From a virus, in IMG/VR virus record IMGVR_UViG_3300045743_000147, positions 1 through 28,380 of that record: 28,380 bases of DNA. One strand, 5' to 3'. This document shows, one piece after another, positions 21,225 to 28,010 of this stretch. The stretch's first letter is position 1. Every line of letters begins with the position of its first letter. Below the pieces are notes generated by a model. That model was not told the DNA's origin. It worked only from the letters and a program-made list of their open reading frames with translations, and did not search any database. The position numbers and the translations under genes were made by a program.

Positions 21225-21451
21225 AATTATTAAAACAAGCTAAATTTATAGCAAATTATTGTTTAGACCCAATGTGTTCTACTGATGAAATTAATTTTCA
21301 AGTTGGGTGTCAGGAATTTATTAAAAAAGTCGATGCTTATATTTTAATAAAAAATGCTAGAAACACTATGAAAGTATGTGAAAACAAAATTAATGGATCA
21401 TGTACTTTACATAATTTGTATTGTAACTATCCTAATTGTGAAAAAGCTTGA
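21206..21451 (+). CDS. Cys-rich small protein, GTG start
   Basis: 81 residues from GTG 21206 (AGAGG about 8 bases upstream). Six or more Cys, the last four in KVCENKINGSCTLHNLYCNYPNCEKA, may bind zinc or form disulfides. The stop codon lies in the -35 of the ligase promoter. Confidence 0.65.
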   Translation: MADSEIELLKQAKFIANYCLDPMCSTDEINFQVGCQEFIKKVDAYILIKNARNTMKVCENKINGSCTLHNLYCNYPNCEKA

Positions 21452-21475
21452 CAGAAACCAAGAATATGTTATAAT
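21448..21475 (+). promoter_or_regulatory. Early promoter of the DNA ligase
   Basis: AAAGCTTGACA with TTGACA at 21448, 16-base spacer, TATAAT. The -35 overlaps the TGA of the upstream gene. Confidence 0.85.
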
Positions 21476-21508
21476 AATTACATCTTAAATTGATTGGACA
21501 AATATATT

Positions 21509-22801
21509 ATGCCTATACTACAAATTTTAAATGATTTAAATTCAACAAAATCATCTAATGAAAAAACTACTATTTTATTATCTCATGCAGATAACCAAAC
21601 TCTAAAGGAAGTATGTCATTTAACATATGATCCTCAAATTAGATTTTTTATTAAAAAGCGTCCAGAATCTACATCAACAGGAAATAAACCTCTATCAGAA
21701 ACTTTAGTTGAATTAGTTGGGGTTATAGCATCGAGAGCTAAGACAGGTAATGCAGCAATAGAATTTGTTCAAGAATTACTAAATTCTTCATCTATTTCTG
21801 ATCAAGAAGTTATTTATAGAATATTAGAACGAGATTTAAAATGTGGAACAGGAACTTCTATTATTAATAAAGTTTGGAAAAAATTAGTCCCAGATTATCC
21901 AATTTTATTATGCAACAAATTTAATGTTAAAACTGAATCTAAAATAAAATATCCTGCTATATTGCAAACAAAAATGGATGGTAGTCGCCTTAACTTAGAA
22001 TTTGATAATGGTAATTGTATTTCTATTACAACAAGAAATGGGAATCTTATTTCAATACCAAAAAGTTTTTCTAATATTACTTTGGTTAATAAATCCAGAT
22101 TTATAGTAGATGGTGAATTGCTATATGCACCAAAAGGTATTATAGCAAATCGAAAATTAGGTAATGGTTTTGTAAATAAAGCTATTAAAGGGACAATCTC
22201 AGAAGAAGAATCCGATAATTTATTATTTGTATGTTGGGATTATATTCCATATGAGGATTTCATTCAAGAATCTAGTGCTATTAGATATGATGTTAGGTTT
22301 GAATCTTTAGAATTTATGTTCGAAGGTGTAGAAAATATCAAAGTAGTTGATAGCAAATATGTAAATAACAAAGAAGAAGTATTAGAGCAATATCAGAAAA
22401 ATCTTGATATTGGTTTAGAGGGTTGTATTCTAAAAAATTCGGATGCTATTTGGTCATCTAAACGATCAAATGATTATTTAAAATTGAAAAATGAATCTAC
22501 CGCAGATCTAATTTGTGTTGGGTTTGAATTTGGTGCAGAAAGAACTCAATTTGAAAATATGTTGGGGAGTTTAATTTGTGAAACATCAGATGGATTACTA
22601 AGAGTTAATGTTGGTTCTGGATTTAAACATTTAAAAGGTGAACGAGATAATCCAGAACAATATGTTGGAAAAATTATAGAAGTGAAATATAATGAAGTAA
22701 TTTCCAGTAAAGGTTCGAATTTAAAATCTTTATTTTTACCAATTTACTCTCAAACTAGAATAGATAAAGATATAGCAAATTCGTTGGATGAATTATTGTA
22801 A
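21509..22801 (+). CDS. ATP-dependent DNA ligase, T4 gp30-like
   Basis: 430 residues from ATG 21509 (TTG 21494 in frame is less likely; MPILQILNDL matches the T4 ligase opening). The N-terminal helical DNA-binding domain covers about 1-130. Motif I is TKMDGSR with the adenylated Lys155 (Lys159 in T4). Then RFIVDGELLY (motif III), LFVCWDYIP (IIIa), GLEGCILKN (IV), DYLKLKNE (V), and an OB-fold end with VGKIIEVKYNE. It seals DNA nicks with ATP during replication and repair. Slightly shorter than T4 gp30 (487). The ribosome site is weak (TTGGACAAA). Confidence 0.92.
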   Translation: MPILQILNDLNSTKSSNEKTTILLSHADNQTLKEVCHLTYDPQIRFFIKKRPESTSTGNKPLSETLVELVGVIASRAKTGNAAIEFVQELLNSSSISDQEVIYRILERDLKCGTGTSIINKVWKKLVPDYPILLCNKFNVKTESKIKYPAILQTKMDGSRLNLEFDNGNCISITTRNGNLISIPKSFSNITLVNKSRFIVDGELLYAPKGIIANRKLGNGFVNKAIKGTISEEESDNLLFVCWDYIPYEDFIQESSAIRYDVRFESLEFMFEGVENIKVVDSKYVNNKEEVLEQYQKNLDIGLEGCILKNSDAIWSSKRSNDYLKLKNESTADLICVGFEFGAERTQFENMLGSLICETSDGLLRVNVGSGFKHLKGERDNPEQYVGKIIEVKYNEVISSKGSNLKSLFLPIYSQTRIDKDIANSLDELL

Positions 22802-22812
22802 AACCAGAATTA

Positions 22813-22820
22813 TATAAATA
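22813..22820 (+). promoter_or_regulatory. Late-promoter motif before a hairpin
   Basis: TATAAATACT on the + strand, the same core as in the 27-bp repeats but in the other orientation. The expected start (about 6 bases past the motif) falls inside the first arm of the hairpin that follows. Confidence 0.5.
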
Positions 22821-22821
22821 C

Positions 22822-22877
22822 TTATGTGGCTAGGAAATCGAGTCCGAAAATCCCTTTAGTAAGGATCTGCCACATAA
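22822..22877 (+). ncRNA. Candidate structured leader RNA
   Basis: Perfect 9-bp stem TTATGTGGC (22822-22830) with GCCACATAA (22869-22877). The 38-base interior can form GGA/TCC (22833-22845 region) and TCC(C)TT/AAGGA (22851-22865 region) helices, giving a three-way junction. It lies between ligase and an endonuclease remnant. A tRNA, hammerhead or other named RNA was not matched. Confidence 0.5.
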
Positions 22878-22915
22878 CTCAATACTAGGATTCTATACTA
22901 AAAGGATTTGTTCAT

Positions 22916-23071
22916 ATGACAAGAAAGGTCTATACCACAGAAAATTTTATTGAAAAGTCTAATTTAGTTCATAATAATAAATATGATTATTCAAAAACTA
23001 TAATTATAAACTCAACATTAAAAGTAAAAATGGAAATAGTGAACTATTCATCAAAGATGTATTGGGATTAG
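22916..23071 (+). pseudogene. DUF723-type homing endonuclease N-terminal remnant
   Basis: 51 codons, AAAGGA upstream. YTTENFIEKSNLVHNNKYDYSK and INSTLKVKMEI match the opening of the DUF723-type repeat found in phage homing endonucleases (TxEEFIxKAxxVHGxKYDYSK...YxNxxxKVxIxCxxHG). The expected Cys-Pro-x-His-Gly and nuclease core are missing, so this is a truncated relic. Start codon and ribosome site are intact, so a short peptide could still be made. Confidence 0.7.
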
Positions 23072-23075
23072 ATAA

Positions 23076-23083
23076 TATAAATA
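23076..23083 (+). promoter_or_regulatory. Candidate late promoter of the secreted nuclease
   Basis: TATAAATA in the 41-base gap upstream of the 23113 gene, same strand and suitable distance. Confidence 0.45.
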
Positions 23084-23112
23084 TTAGTGTCTAAACAAAA
23101 AGGAATATCATA

Positions 23113-23577
23113 ATGTATAAATTTTTAATCATATTTCTATTTTCAATATCTACTAGTATAGCTCAAACTATACCAAAAGAAGCAATTGGGGCAATTAATC
23201 CAAATGTTACTCAAGAAAATATCTCTCAAAATATTTGTGTTCCTAATTGGACAAGTACTGTACGTCCAACTGCTAGTGCTACCAACAAAATTAAATATAA
23301 ACAATTAGAATTGTATGGTATTCCAAAATCTGATGATAAACTATTTGAATTGGATCATAAAATTCCTTTGTCCAGCGGCGGTGCTTTATTAGATAATAAT
23401 AATTTATGGTTGCAGAGTTGGAATTCTTGTCCATCAGCAAAAAATAAAGATCGTTTGGAAGTTAAAATAAAAAAACTTATTTGTTCCAAAAAGATAACTT
23501 TGAAGGAAGGAAGAGAAGCTATGGTGGATTGGGTTGCCTCTTATAACAAACGAATAGGAAAATTGGTCTGTAAATGA
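23113..23577 (+). CDS. Secreted HNH-like nuclease-fold protein
   Basis: 154 residues. Signal peptide at 1-17 (FLIIFLFSISTSIA). Mature part: INPNVTQENISQNICVPNWTSTVRP, KQLELYGI, FELDHKIPLSSGGALLDNNNLWLQ (DH at 81-82, the Asn pair at 96-97) and KNKDRLEVKIKKLIC. This order is that of a bacterial and phage family with an HNH/ββα-like motif, a signal peptide and an NPDVTPxTIxxTICxxGWTxxVRP opening. It would act in the periplasm, perhaps on incoming or host nucleic acid. GGAAT precedes ATG. Overlaps the next gene (ATGA). Confidence 0.8.
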   Translation: MYKFLIIFLFSISTSIAQTIPKEAIGAINPNVTQENISQNICVPNWTSTVRPTASATNKIKYKQLELYGIPKSDDKLFELDHKIPLSSGGALLDNNNLWLQSWNSCPSAKNKDRLEVKIKKLICSKKITLKEGREAMVDWVASYNKRIGKLVCK

Positions 23578-23762
23578 AACGATTTCCTGATAAAATAGAT
23601 CCTATATTATTAGCACAATATACTTATTTAAAAGCTTTAAATAAAAAACTTCCTGATAACAAAAATAAGGAGTCATTATTAGAGATATCAACAATATTAC
23701 TTGATAAATTAATACCAGAACATAATAGATTATTAACACAATTAAAACTTTTGGAGAAATAA
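23574..23762 (+). CDS. Small helical protein, 62 aa
   Basis: ATGA overlap with the nuclease gene. All-helical, Lys/Leu-rich (ALNKKLPDNKNKESLLEISTILLDKLIP). Could be a cognate partner of the nuclease, by position only. Confidence 0.6.
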   Translation: MKRFPDKIDPILLAQYTYLKALNKKLPDNKNKESLLEISTILLDKLIPEHNRLLTQLKLLEK

Positions 23763-23932
23763 TGTTACTAAATTATAATAATTCCAACTTCTGGGTAGAT
23801 CCAACACTACCAATTAATACCATCGTGGACAATATCATCAAACATTTCTCTAAACCTGGAGAAATTAAAAATCGAGAAAATATATACCAAATGGTTCTCG
23901 CAAATTTCAGAAAAAATAAACTTTCAATTTAA
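23762..23932 (+). CDS. Small protein, 56 aa
   Basis: TAATG overlap with the previous gene. NFWVDPTLPINTIVDNIIKHFSKPGEIKNRENIYQMVLANF suggests a helical product. Unknown function. Last gene before the 23947 promoter. Confidence 0.55.
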   Translation: MLLNYNNSNFWVDPTLPINTIVDNIIKHFSKPGEIKNRENIYQMVLANFRKNKLSI

Positions 23933-23938
23933 TCTCAA

Positions 23939-23965
23939 ATAATAGCTTGACTAATAAGCTATTAT
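23939..23965 (+). promoter_or_regulatory. Perfect 10-bp inverted repeat over the -35
   Basis: ATAATAGCTT (23939-23948) and AAGCTATTAT (23956-23965), 7-base centre, covering the -35 of the zincin-VWA promoter. Operator candidate; no T-run, so not a terminator. Confidence 0.55.
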
Positions 23966-23975
23966 CATTTATACT
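23947..23975 (+). promoter_or_regulatory. Early promoter of the zincin-VWA gene
   Basis: TTGACT, 17-base spacer, TATACT. Confidence 0.8.
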
Positions 23976-24007
23976 AATGCCATATTATAAAACTTAGGAT
24001 TTAAATT

Positions 24008-26086
24008 ATGGCATTAGTACACACAAAAGCAAAAACTTTATTAGCTAAATTATTGGCAACAGAGAATATCAATGTTGAATATAGAAACCAAACTACAGCT
24101 AGTTGTGATTTAGAAACTCGTACATTATATCTTCCTAATCTTAAAGAAGATTTATCGGTTAATGTATTGGATGTATTCTTAGCTCATGAAGTTAGTCATT
24201 TTTTACATTCTCCAACGGATGCTTGGTTAGAAAATATAAAGACTGTTAATAAAGGTATTTTAAACATCGTTGAAGATGCCAGAATTGAGAGAAAAATTAA
24301 AACAAAATATTCAGGATTGAATAAAATATTCGGTAGTGGATATAAAGAATTATATTTTCTTAACTTTTTTGGTGATGAATATTCTGCGGATATTAATGAC
24401 CGAGGATTTTTAGATAGACTTAATATATATTTTAAAGTTGGTGCAGATTTAAACATAAATTTTACCGAAACCGAACAATATTTTCTTGATAAAATAAATT
24501 TAACAAACACCTTTGAAGATGTTATTGAAATATCTAAAGAATTAGAATCTTATGTTAAAGAATTAAATGAAAGTAAATATTCAGTTAATTTGGATGGAGA
24601 TTTTGATAATATAGACCTCGATTTAGATGACATAGAAGATTTGGATGACATAGAAGATTTAGATGGTATGTATGCTAATCATTTAGGTGATCCTAATGAT
24701 GGTGAAATTAATGATATTGATGAATTAATAATAGAATCTCAAATAGTATTTAATCGTAAATTTGAAACAATATTATCTGATAGTGGTAAAGAAAAAAAAT
24801 ATATAAATGTAAACGTCCCAGATTCTAAAGAATTTATTATTAAACCTAAACAAATTATTGAAGAAATATATGCTAATTATAATAATCCCCCATTACAAAC
24901 AAATCTGATCCAATATAATAAATTTTTAAAAGAAAATCTTAATGTTATTCAATATTTAGTTAATGAATTTAATTTAAAACAAAATGCTGACAGGTATCAG
25001 AAAGTAAAAGTATCTAAAACTGGAATATTAAATGAAAAACGATTATTTGCATACAAAATAACAGATGATATTTTTAGAACTACTACTAATATACAAAATG
25101 GAAAATCTCATGGGATTGTATTATTTTTAGATTGGTCTCAGTCTATGAGATATAATCTATCTGATACAATTAAACAACTATTAAATGTACTATTATTCTG
25201 TAGAAAGTTAAATATTCCATATGAGGTTTATGGCTTTACATCAAGATATCAATATGGAAATGCTAGACCAGAATTTAACTATCCAGAAGGTATTAATTTT
25301 TCAAAATATGAATGTACTTTGTTAAATTTTTTTAGTTCTTCTATGAGCAATCAAGAATTTAAACAAATGGCAAATATATTATTATGTTTTGATGGTTCTC
25401 AACTTAACTCTAATACTATTCCTACTATTGATCAAAGAACCTATATACCAGTGAAATTTAGTTTAGGCGACACTCCGCTAAATGATGCTATTATTTTAGC
25501 AATGGATATTATTCCAAAATTTAAATCACACAATAAAATACAGTTTGCACATACTATATTTTTAACTGATGGGGAATCTAATTATTCTAAATATTCTGCA
25601 GTTAGGAAGGGTAATAAATTTCAACAATCATTACATAATTATGCGTTTGGAGCAAAAACTCTTGTAGTATTGAGAAATTTAGAGACTAAAATTACATCAT
25701 TGGCAGATATATATATAGATCCTATAGCAATAACAAGAGGATTATTTAAAATGTTACGGGATCAAATATCAGATAATGTAATTGGTTTTCGTATAGTAAC
25801 AGATAAAGAAATAAAAAAAGATGCTATAAAATGTTATTTTAATTCCCATGATGAATATGAATCTGGTAAACTATATCTTAAAAAACATAAGTATGTTAGT
25901 TCCACCAATATAATGTTTGATAGGAGTTTTATATTAAGAAATAGTGCTTTAGAACTAAAAATTGAAGATTTTGAAGTAACTGAAAAATCTTCTGTAAAAG
26001 CAATTGCAAAACAGTTTACCAAAATAGCAATAAATAAGAAAATTAATAGAGTTTTTCTTAAAGAATTTATTTCATTAATAGCGTAG
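24008..26086 (+). CDS. Zincin-VWA protein, CobT/MoxR-partner-like
   Basis: 692 residues, the largest gene here. Residues 1-110 carry AHEVSHFLHSP with HExxH (His60, Glu61, His64), a zinc-metallopeptidase signature. An acidic linker at about 195-225 contains an 18-base direct repeat encoding DLDDIE twice. The C-terminal half is a von Willebrand A domain: LFLDWSQSM with MIDAS residues Asp375, Ser377, Ser379, then LGDTPLNDA (MIDAS Thr), and TIFLTDGES (Asp521). VWA proteins of the CobT type pair with CobS/MoxR-type AAA+ ATPases, and one is encoded at 26959. The pair probably remodels a target protein, here possibly combined with proteolysis. CobT in cobalt chelation lacks an HExxH, so chelatase activity is unlikely. 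Confidence 0.85.
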   Translation: MALVHTKAKTLLAKLLATENINVEYRNQTTASCDLETRTLYLPNLKEDLSVNVLDVFLAHEVSHFLHSPTDAWLENIKTVNKGILNIVEDARIERKIKTKYSGLNKIFGSGYKELYFLNFFGDEYSADINDRGFLDRLNIYFKVGADLNINFTETEQYFLDKINLTNTFEDVIEISKELESYVKELNESKYSVNLDGDFDNIDLDLDDIEDLDDIEDLDGMYANHLGDPNDGEINDIDELIIESQIVFNRKFETILSDSGKEKKYINVNVPDSKEFIIKPKQIIEEIYANYNNPPLQTNLIQYNKFLKENLNVIQYLVNEFNLKQNADRYQKVKVSKTGILNEKRLFAYKITDDIFRTTTNIQNGKSHGIVLFLDWSQSMRYNLSDTIKQLLNVLLFCRKLNIPYEVYGFTSRYQYGNARPEFNYPEGINFSKYECTLLNFFSSSMSNQEFKQMANILLCFDGSQLNSNTIPTIDQRTYIPVKFSLGDTPLNDAIILAMDIIPKFKSHNKIQFAHTIFLTDGESNYSKYSAVRKGNKFQQSLHNYAFGAKTLVVLRNLETKITSLADIYIDPIAITRGLFKMLRDQISDNVIGFRIVTDKEIKKDAIKCYFNSHDEYESGKLYLKKHKYVSSTNIMFDRSFILRNSALELKIEDFEVTEKSSVKAIAKQFTKIAINKKINRVFLKEFISLIA
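24620..24655 (+). repeat. 18-bp direct repeat in the acidic linker
   Basis: Two 18-base units of GATTTRGATGACATAGAA, in frame, encoding DLDDIE, followed by a partial third. Confidence 0.85.
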
Positions 26087-26096
26087 GAGAAGATAC

Positions 26097-26681
26097 ATGT
26101 ATTTTTTTGATATTGAAACTCTAGGTATTTCGTCAGAATCTGTAATACTATCAGCAGCAATATTATATGTTGATGTTAATAAACCTAACCACACAATTGA
26201 ATCCTTACGGGATGATACATTATTTGTTAAATTTAAAGTTAAGGAGCAAGTAGAGCAATATAAAAGAACTACTGATAAAAGTACTATTGCTTGGTGGACT
26301 ACTCAATGCGATAATATTAAAAAATTATCATATTATCCATCTAAAGAAGATGTTTCGGTTACTCAAGGCATTACATATCTACGAAATTTTATTAAATCAT
26401 TCAATGTTTACCCAGAAAAAGATTTAATTTGGACTAGAGGTAATTTAGACTCTGTGGTTATGGATTCTTTATGTCGAGCATCTAATGAGTCTTTATTAAT
26501 GCCATATTGGGCATATAGGTGTACCAGAACATTTATATGCACACAAGCAACAATCTCAAATAAAGGGTATTGTGATATAGATTTAAAACAATACCCAACA
26601 TTCGATAGAAATAAATTGACTAAACATTCACCAATAGATGATATAATACTAGATGCCTTAATGGTATTATATAGCGAATAA
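26097..26681 (+). CDS. DEDDh 3'-5' exonuclease (RNase T-like fold)
   Basis: 194 residues. MYFFDIETLG gives motif I (Asp5, Glu7); WTRGNLDSVVM (about 116-126) gives motif II with Asp122; HSPIDDIILDA (about 178-188) gives the His and final Asp of motif III, so the DEDDh class. The layout resembles the DUF5051/Rv2179c-like exoribonuclease family frequent in large phages. It probably trims 3' ends of RNA or short DNA. GGAG precedes ATG, and it is in the operon with the zincin-VWA gene. Confidence 0.85.
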   Translation: MYFFDIETLGISSESVILSAAILYVDVNKPNHTIESLRDDTLFVKFKVKEQVEQYKRTTDKSTIAWWTTQCDNIKKLSYYPSKEDVSVTQGITYLRNFIKSFNVYPEKDLIWTRGNLDSVVMDSLCRASNESLLMPYWAYRCTRTFICTQATISNKGYCDIDLKQYPTFDRNKLTKHSPIDDIILDALMVLYSE

Positions 26682-26683
26682 AT

Positions 26684-26797
26684 TTATTTAGTTTTATATT
26701 TACAATTATCATTGTGCCATCTATTCATATTAAGGATACTAGTAGATTCGAATTTGCAATGTTGGCACTCGATAATTGGATATATTTTTACTGGACA
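26684..26797 (-). pseudogene. Antisense homing endonuclease C-terminal zinc-finger remnant
   Basis: Minus-strand frame of 37 codons after a stop (TAA at 26800-26798), no start codon. It ends ECQHCKFESTSILNMNRWH then NDNCKYKTK, close to the CxHCG...NMxRWHxDNCK ending of phage homing endonucleases (Cys-x2-Cys...His-x4-Cys). It points away from the antisense late motif at 26886. The 5' portion has been lost. The + strand holds no gene in this 277-base gap. Confidence 0.65.
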
Positions 26798-26830
26798 TTA
26801 TTAGTTCGTTTAATAGTAGAAATGTTTAGA

Positions 26831-26867
26831 GCCAATAGATATTTGCGGTATCGTGATTGGCATTTTT
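26831..26867 (+). terminator. Stem-loop followed by T-run
   Basis: GCCAAT (26831-26836) pairs with ATTGGC (26856-26861), 19-base loop, then ATTTTT. Same position relative to repeat B as the terminator at 3076 has to repeat A. Confidence 0.5.
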
Positions 26868-26891
26868 GTTGCTATTAGTATTTATATAAAT
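26865..26891. repeat. 27-bp intergenic repeat, copy B
   Basis: Identical to copy A over 27 bases; the downstream -35 differs slightly. Confidence 0.85.
26879..26886 (-). promoter_or_regulatory. Antisense late-promoter motif, copy B
   Basis: TATAAATACT on the minus strand, pointing at the zinc-finger remnant. Confidence 0.5.
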
Positions 26892-26897
26892 AAAAGC

Positions 26898-26925
26898 TTG
26901 ACTCTATTTAAATATCTGTTATACT
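26898..26925 (+). promoter_or_regulatory. Early promoter of the AAA+ gene
   Basis: AAAGCTTGACT with TTGACT at 26898, 16-base spacer, TATACT inside GTTATACTAAC. Confidence 0.85.
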
Positions 26926-26958
26926 AACTCCACATTAACTTGATAAGAAAATTATATA

Positions 26959-27912
26959 ATGAAACCTGAACTAAATATGATGCCAGACACAACTTTTAAA
27001 AGTACTATTCACAACAAAATTATTTCATTGGATTTGGAGAATACCATTAAATTACAACAAAACGATATCCCAGAAATTGATCCAAATTATATTCCATTTG
27101 GTTTTTATAAAGATCTAACTAAAATAGTAAAATCTAATACCTTTTATCCATTGTTAATTACGGGTAGTCATGGTTCAGGTAAAACTAAGATGGTTGAGCA
27201 AGTATGTGCTAATTTAAATAGGAGTTTAATCAGAATAAATATCTCTATAGATACTGATGAAACAGATTTAATTGGTAGCCAAACTTTAGAGGATGGTAAT
27301 ATTAAATTTAAAGATGGTCCTATTCTTACAGCAATGAGAACTGGTTCGATTATGTTATTAGATGAGCTGGATCGAGGTACATCAAAACTATTATCAATAT
27401 TATCAATTCTTGAGGGTAGTCCTTTTTATGTAAAAAAGACTGGTGAAATTGTTCATCCTAAAGAGGGGTTTAATATTATTGCAACCGCAAATACTAAAGG
27501 ATTTGGTGAAGATCCTAAATATTTGGCACAAATTTTAGATACAGCTTTTTTAGAAAGGTTTGGTATTACGGTAGAACAAAAATATCCAGATATTAAAACA
27601 GAAAAGAAAATTCTATCTAAAGTATTAGATGATGAAGAATTTATTGATACTTTGATTAAATGGGCAAATGTTATTCGATTATCATATGAACAGGGTGCGG
27701 TCGATGACTTTATTTCTACAAGAAGATTAATGCATATTGCTAAATCTTTTATTATATTTAATGATAAAAAGAAGGCTGTTGAATTATGTGTATGTAGATT
27801 TGAAGAAGATACAAAATTATCTTTTATGGATCTATATTCAAAAATATCCTCTGGAGAAGATGAAGAAGAATTTCTCGAACCATCCGTTGCGGAAATGGAA
27901 AATATCTGGTAA
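26959..27912 (+). CDS. AAA+ ATPase, CobS/MoxR-like
   Basis: 317 residues. Walker A GSHGSGKT (69-76), Walker B IMLLDELDRG (131-140), sensor 1 IIATANTKG (about 173-181), and FLERF (197-201) with the expected arginine-finger position. Preceded by an N-terminal segment and followed by an acidic C-terminal tail. Family: MoxR/CobS, ring ATPases that work with VWA-domain partners; the neighbouring zincin-VWA gene is the likely partner. Similar pairs are annotated as 'porphyrin biosynthesis' in large phages, a name that comes from cobaltochelatase homology and is probably misleading here. Confidence 0.9.
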   Translation: MKPELNMMPDTTFKSTIHNKIISLDLENTIKLQQNDIPEIDPNYIPFGFYKDLTKIVKSNTFYPLLITGSHGSGKTKMVEQVCANLNRSLIRINISIDTDETDLIGSQTLEDGNIKFKDGPILTAMRTGSIMLLDELDRGTSKLLSILSILEGSPFYVKKTGEIVHPKEGFNIIATANTKGFGEDPKYLAQILDTAFLERFGITVEQKYPDIKTEKKILSKVLDDEEFIDTLIKWANVIRLSYEQGAVDDFISTRRLMHIAKSFIIFNDKKKAVELCVCRFEEDTKLSFMDLYSKISSGEDEEEFLEPSVAEMENIW

Positions 27913-27918
27913 CTTAAC

Positions 27919-27945
27919 TTTGTTGCTATTAGTATTTATACAAAT
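27919..27945. repeat. 27-bp intergenic repeat, copy C
   Basis: Differs from copy A by one base (T to C at the ninth base from the end). It starts 7 bases after the AAA+ stop, so no room for an endonuclease gene remains. Confidence 0.85.
27933..27940 (-). promoter_or_regulatory. Antisense late-promoter motif, copy C
   Basis: TATAAATACT on the minus strand, directed into the 3' end of the AAA+ gene; would give antisense RNA to it. Confidence 0.45.
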
Positions 27946-27951
27946 TAAAAC

Positions 27952-27979
27952 TTGACAAATAATAAATTTGATATATAAT
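27952..27979 (+). promoter_or_regulatory. Early promoter of clpX
   Basis: TTGACA, 16-base spacer, TATAAT. Confidence 0.85.
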
Positions 27980-28010
27980 ACAACTTGCTTTTAAACTATA
28001 AGGATTTAAG

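Noticed and set aside
22822-22877. tRNA or hammerhead ribozyme
   Set aside because: There is a T-arm-like CGAGTCC but no cloverleaf or anticodon arm; the CUGANGA core of a hammerhead is missing, though GAAA is present.
24196-26160. Minus-strand ORFs at 24196-24510 and 25834-26160
   Set aside because: They are antisense shadows of the zincin-VWA gene, with no ribosome sites or family features.
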